Source: Cellulomonas endophytica
GTDB lineage: Bacteria; Actinomycetota; Actinomycetes; Actinomycetales; Cellulomonadaceae
Assembly (NCBI RefSeq): GCF_004123805.1
Contig: NZ_RWJX01000014.1
Span: forward strand, 1-64,000
DNA: 64,000 nucleotides
Reading direction: 5' to 3'
Part shown: piece by piece, positions 61,475 through 64,000 of the stretch
Numbering within the stretch: position 1 is the stretch's first letter
How the letters are laid out: every line of letters begins with the position of its first letter
The notes under the pieces: model-generated
What the model was told of the DNA's origin: nothing
The model's database searches: none
Seen by the model: only the letters and a program-made list of their open reading frames with translations
Position numbers and translations under genes: made by a program

Positions 61475-62800
61475 TCAGGCGTTGATCTCGTCCCAGCCCG
61501 CCTGCAGCTCCTCGCCCAGGGCGGCCGCGTCGGTCTCGCCGGCGAGGAAGCGCTGGAAGGCCGGCGTCGCGACGGTGTCCTTCCACTGCGCGTACGCGTC
61601 GACGAAGAGGTACGGCGCGCCCGTGAAGTACTGGCCCGAGGCGAGGATCGGCGCCCAGTTGGGCTCCTCCGCGAGCTCGGTGGCCAGGGCCTCCTGCGCG
61701 GAGGTCGTCGCCGGGATGAGGGCGTCCGCCCGGTTGAGGGAGGCGAGGTTCTCGGGCTCCGTGAAGAACTCGAGGAACTGCGCGGCCTCCTCCGGGTGCT
61801 CGGAGTCGATGTTCACGGACAGCGTCTGCGGGTTGGCGGCCTGCTCGGCGCCCTCCGGCCCCTCGAGCGGGGGCAGGACGACCCAGTCGAAGCCCTCGGG
61901 GGCGTCCGTGGCGATGTTCGCGGCCTGGAAGGAGCCCTGGATCGTCATCGCGACCTGGCCGGCGTAGAACGAGGCGAGGACCTCCGAGCCGGTCTGGCTC
62001 AGCGTGACGGGGGCGAGGGTCCCGTCGGCGGTCATCTCGGCGACGAGCTCGGGCAGCGCCGTCTCGCCCTCGTCGACCACGAGCTCGGCGTCCGCGCCCG
62101 ACCCGTCGAAGTACTCCCCGCCGAACTGCGGCCCGAGCGTCATGAAGGCGGCGGTCGGGCTCTTCAGGCCCCAGCCCAGGCCGGCCACGCCGCCCGCGGT
62201 CGTCGCCGTGGCGATCTCCCGGAGCTCGTCCCACGTCATCGTCTCCCCGCTGGGCACCTCCACGCCCGCGGCCTCGAGCAGGCCGCGGTTGGCGAAGACC
62301 ATGTAGGACTGCAGCTCCGTGGGGTAGGCGATGACCTGGTCGTCCACGGTGACGGACTCCAGGACGCCCTCGGGGATGTCGGCGCGGCGCTCGTCCGACA
62401 TGTACTCGGACAGGTCGGCGAGGTACCCGTCGCGGGCGAAGGGCACGATGCTCGCGGCCTCGTAGTGGATGACGTCCGGGGCCGCGCCGCCGTTGAACTG
62501 GGTGATGAGCTTGTCGTAGATGCCGTCCCACCCGGCGGGGACGATCTCGACCTGGACGTCGGGGTTCTCGGCGTTCCAGGAGTCGACGACCGCCTGCGTC
62601 GCCTCGATGGCGGCCGGCTGGTCGGACAGGGACTGGAACTCCAGGGTGACGGGCTCGGCCGCGTCGCCCGCGCCGTCCCCGGCGGCCGGCTCCTCGTCGC
62701 CCCCGCCCCCGCCGCAGGCGGTGAGCAGGAGCAGCGCGGCCAGGGGACCGGCGACGGCGGCGGTCCGACGGGTGGGGCGGGGGTGCCGATGGACCTGCAT
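61475..62800 (-). CDS. Sugar ABC transporter substrate-binding lipoprotein (CUT1)
   Basis: The protein is 441 residues from ATG 62800 (GGAGGAG further upstream than usual). Signal and lipobox LLTAC (Cys about residue 29) are followed by a Gly/Asp/Glu linker. The mature family-1 solute-binding fold follows: SWNAENPDVQVEIVPAGWDG, KLITQFNGGAAPDVIHYEA, and the hinge phrases TMTWDELREIATATT and GQVAMTIQGSFQAANI. It delivers the ligand to the two permeases encoded upstream. No ATPase gene is seen in this operon; CUT1 systems often share a distant MsiK-type ATPase in actinobacteria. Confidence 0.93.
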   Translation of the reverse strand: MQVHRHPRPTRRTAAVAGPLAALLLLTACGGGGGDEEPAAGDGAGDAAEPVTLEFQSLSDQPAAIEATQAVVDSWNAENPDVQVEIVPAGWDGIYDKLITQFNGGAAPDVIHYEAASIVPFARDGYLADLSEYMSDERRADIPEGVLESVTVDDQVIAYPTELQSYMVFANRGLLEAAGVEVPSGETMTWDELREIATATTAGGVAGLGWGLKSPTAAFMTLGPQFGGEYFDGSGADAELVVDEGETALPELVAEMTADGTLAPVTLSQTGSEVLASFYAGQVAMTIQGSFQAANIATDAPEGFDWVVLPPLEGPEGAEQAANPQTLSVNIDSEHPEEAAQFLEFFTEPENLASLNRADALIPATTSAQEALATELAEEPNWAPILASGQYFTGAPYLFVDAYAQWKDTVATPAFQRFLAGETDAAALGEELQAGWDEINA

Positions 62801-62883
62801 GGTGGGGTCACTCCTCCGGTGGGGCGGGACGTGCGGGCGGGGGCGGTGCGCCGTGGCGCGCGGGGGTGGGGGCGGCGTCGCGC

Positions 62884-63711
62884 TCACCCCTTCACCGCCC
62901 CGGACAGGAGGCCGCCGGTCAGCCGCTTCTGCATGATCGAGAAGAAGACGATGCTGGGGACGGCGGCGAGGATGCTGCCCGCGGCGAGGGGTCCGAGGGC
63001 GACCTTGCCCTCCCCGCCGATGAACATCTTCAGCGTGATGGGCAGCGTGTAGTTCTCCGGCGACTGCAGGAGGACGAGGGCGAAGAAGAACTCGTTCCAC
63101 GACGAGACGAACGAGAACATCGCGGTGGCGACGATCCCGGGCATGAGCAGCGGGAAGACGATCTGCCGCAGCACCGAGGCGCGCCCGGCGCCGTCCATGG
63201 AGCCGGCCTCCTCCAGGTCCCGCGGGATCGCCGAGACGTAGCCCTGGAGCATCCACAGCGCGAACGGCAGCGTGTAGGTCGTGTGCACCAGCGTCAGCCC
63301 CACGAGGCTGTCCGTGAGCTCCACCGTCCGCAGGATGAGGAACAGCGGCAGGATCACGAGGATCACCGGGAAGACCTGGCTCACGAGGATCCAGCCCGTC
63401 CCCAGCGCCCGCATCGCTCCCCGGAAGCGGGCGAGGGCGTACGCGCCGGGCAGGGCGATGACGACGACGAGCGCGGTGGAGACCAGGGCCACCACCAGCG
63501 AGTTCGCCGAGGACCGCACCAGCCCCTGCCGCTCGAGCGCCTGGGAGTAGTTGTCCCAGCGCCACTCCGTCGGCAGCAGGCTCACGGTGAGCGAGTTCAG
63601 CTCCTCGGACGACTTCACCGAGGCGGACAGCAGCCACAGCAGCGGGAAGCCGAGGAACACGATGTACAGGGCCAGGGCGGTGTACTGCGCCGGCCGGACG
63701 AGGGTCCGCAT
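62884..63711 (-). CDS. Sugar ABC transporter permease (MalG/UgpE-like)
   Basis: The protein is 275 residues from ATG 63711, sharing one base with the stop of the other permease (TGATG). Six transmembrane helices are visible, with the cytoplasmic EAA loop IPRDLEEAGSMDGAGRASVLRQIVFPLLMPG, the contact site for the ATPase, near residue 180, and a MalG-type C-terminus. It forms the channel with the partner permease. Confidence 0.94.
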   Translation of the reverse strand: MRTLVRPAQYTALALYIVFLGFPLLWLLSASVKSSEELNSLTVSLLPTEWRWDNYSQALERQGLVRSSANSLVVALVSTALVVVIALPGAYALARFRGAMRALGTGWILVSQVFPVILVILPLFLILRTVELTDSLVGLTLVHTTYTLPFALWMLQGYVSAIPRDLEEAGSMDGAGRASVLRQIVFPLLMPGIVATAMFSFVSSWNEFFFALVLLQSPENYTLPITLKMFIGGEGKVALGPLAAGSILAAVPSIVFFSIMQKRLTGGLLSGAVKG

Positions 63712-64000
63712 CAGCGCGCTCCCTTCTCCTCGCGCAGCTGCGACCACAGGTAGACGGTCAGCAGCGCGACGACGACGACGACGAGGACCACGCCCATGGC
63801 GGCGGCGTACCCGATGTTCCGGTTCTTGAAGGCCTCGAGGTACGTGAAGAGCATCGGCAGCATCGTCTTGCCGCCGGGGCCGCCCTCCGTGAGGACGTAC
63901 ACGAGGCTGAAGCTGTTGAAGTTCCAGATGAAGTTCAGCGAGGTGATGGAGGTGACGATGGGGCGCAGGCTCGGCAGCGTCACCGCGGTGAAGCGCCGCC
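63711..64000 (-). CDS. Sugar ABC transporter permease (MalF/UgpA-like), C-terminal part
   Basis: The gene runs off the right edge, leaving about 96 codons. The visible part begins within the EAA loop (FTAVTLPSLRPIVTSI), followed by NFIWNFNSFSLVYVLTEGGPGGKT and the last helices, ending LWSQLREEKGAR. It is the first permease of the pair. The operon's promoter and any earlier genes lie beyond the window. Confidence 0.92.
   Translation of the reverse strand, partial: RRFTAVTLPSLRPIVTSITSLNFIWNFNSFSLVYVLTEGGPGGKTMLPMLFTYLEAFKNRNIGYAAAMGVVLVVVVVALLTVYLWSQLREEKGAR

Overview
The window is very G+C-rich DNA (about three quarters G+C by eye), with frequent GTG starts, 1-, 4- and 8-bp overlapping stop/start junctions, and many promoters of the form nAnnnT followed 6-8 nt later by ATG or GTG, which imply leaderless mRNAs. 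With the families present (DUF222-type HNH nuclease tail, MmyB-type XRE regulator, DrrAB-like ABC exporter, ROK and LacI sugar regulators, ECF sigma/anti-sigma pair) this points to a chromosome of a free-living actinomycete, probably Micrococcales or Kineosporiales. The genus cannot be fixed from the sequence alone.

Layout. 1-2.0 kb: the 3' end of an HNH nuclease gene, an octamer tandem repeat and small unknown genes, closed by a terminator. 2.1-10.3 kb: a sugar-acquisition locus with a TIM-barrel isomerase, a Gfo/Idh/MocA oxidoreductase, a ribose-type ABC importer, a divergent ROK regulator and a ThuA-like protein. 10.4-16.1 kb: three paralogous membrane-anchored beta-propeller proteins with an SDR inserted between the first and second. 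16.2-20.2 kb: a racemase and several small proteins. 20.3-24.5 kb: an APC/KimA-like potassium transporter operon with a KdpD-like kinase and a KdpE-like regulator, but no KdpFABC. 24.5-27.1 kb: a drug-type ABC exporter with its MerR regulator behind a long-spacer MerR promoter. 27.2-31.2 kb: a protein with four cold-shock domains, small membrane proteins and a TetR-SMR operon with a 36-bp operator.

31.2-39.9 kb looks like an accessory island. It carries dispersed GCGGCAGATCCGG repeats in its non-coding parts, a gene interrupted by TGA, and a deletion that joins a truncated MFS transporter to a truncated carboxymuconolactone decarboxylase. An oxidoreductase regulon around an XRE/MmyB regulator has a 22-bp inverted-repeat operator placed symmetrically for two divergent leaderless promoters. 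39.9-44.6 kb holds an alpha/beta hydrolase and a secreted GH2 enzyme repressed from a divergent LacI gene. 44.7-53.4 kb holds a PCD-glyoxalase fusion, an ECF sigma/anti-sigma operon with its lipoprotein, a GNAT-DUF4037 fusion, an FBP-type zinc protein and a secreted two-domain esterase whose first domain has lost its catalytic residues.

53.5-64.0 kb is the most unusual part: one tightly overlapped operon running off the right edge. It encodes a sugar ABC importer, two different ADP-ribosylglycohydrolase-family enzymes, a ribokinase-like kinase, a 701-residue fusion of a glycosidase-like TIM barrel with a formylglycine-generating-enzyme (SUMF1) domain, a CaiB-type CoA-transferase and a CitE-type lyase. 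The set suggests import and dismantling of a ribosylated or otherwise glycosylated compound, with the sugar phosphorylated and an acidic aglycone passed through CoA-thioester chemistry. The substrate is not known and I know of no described pathway with this composition.
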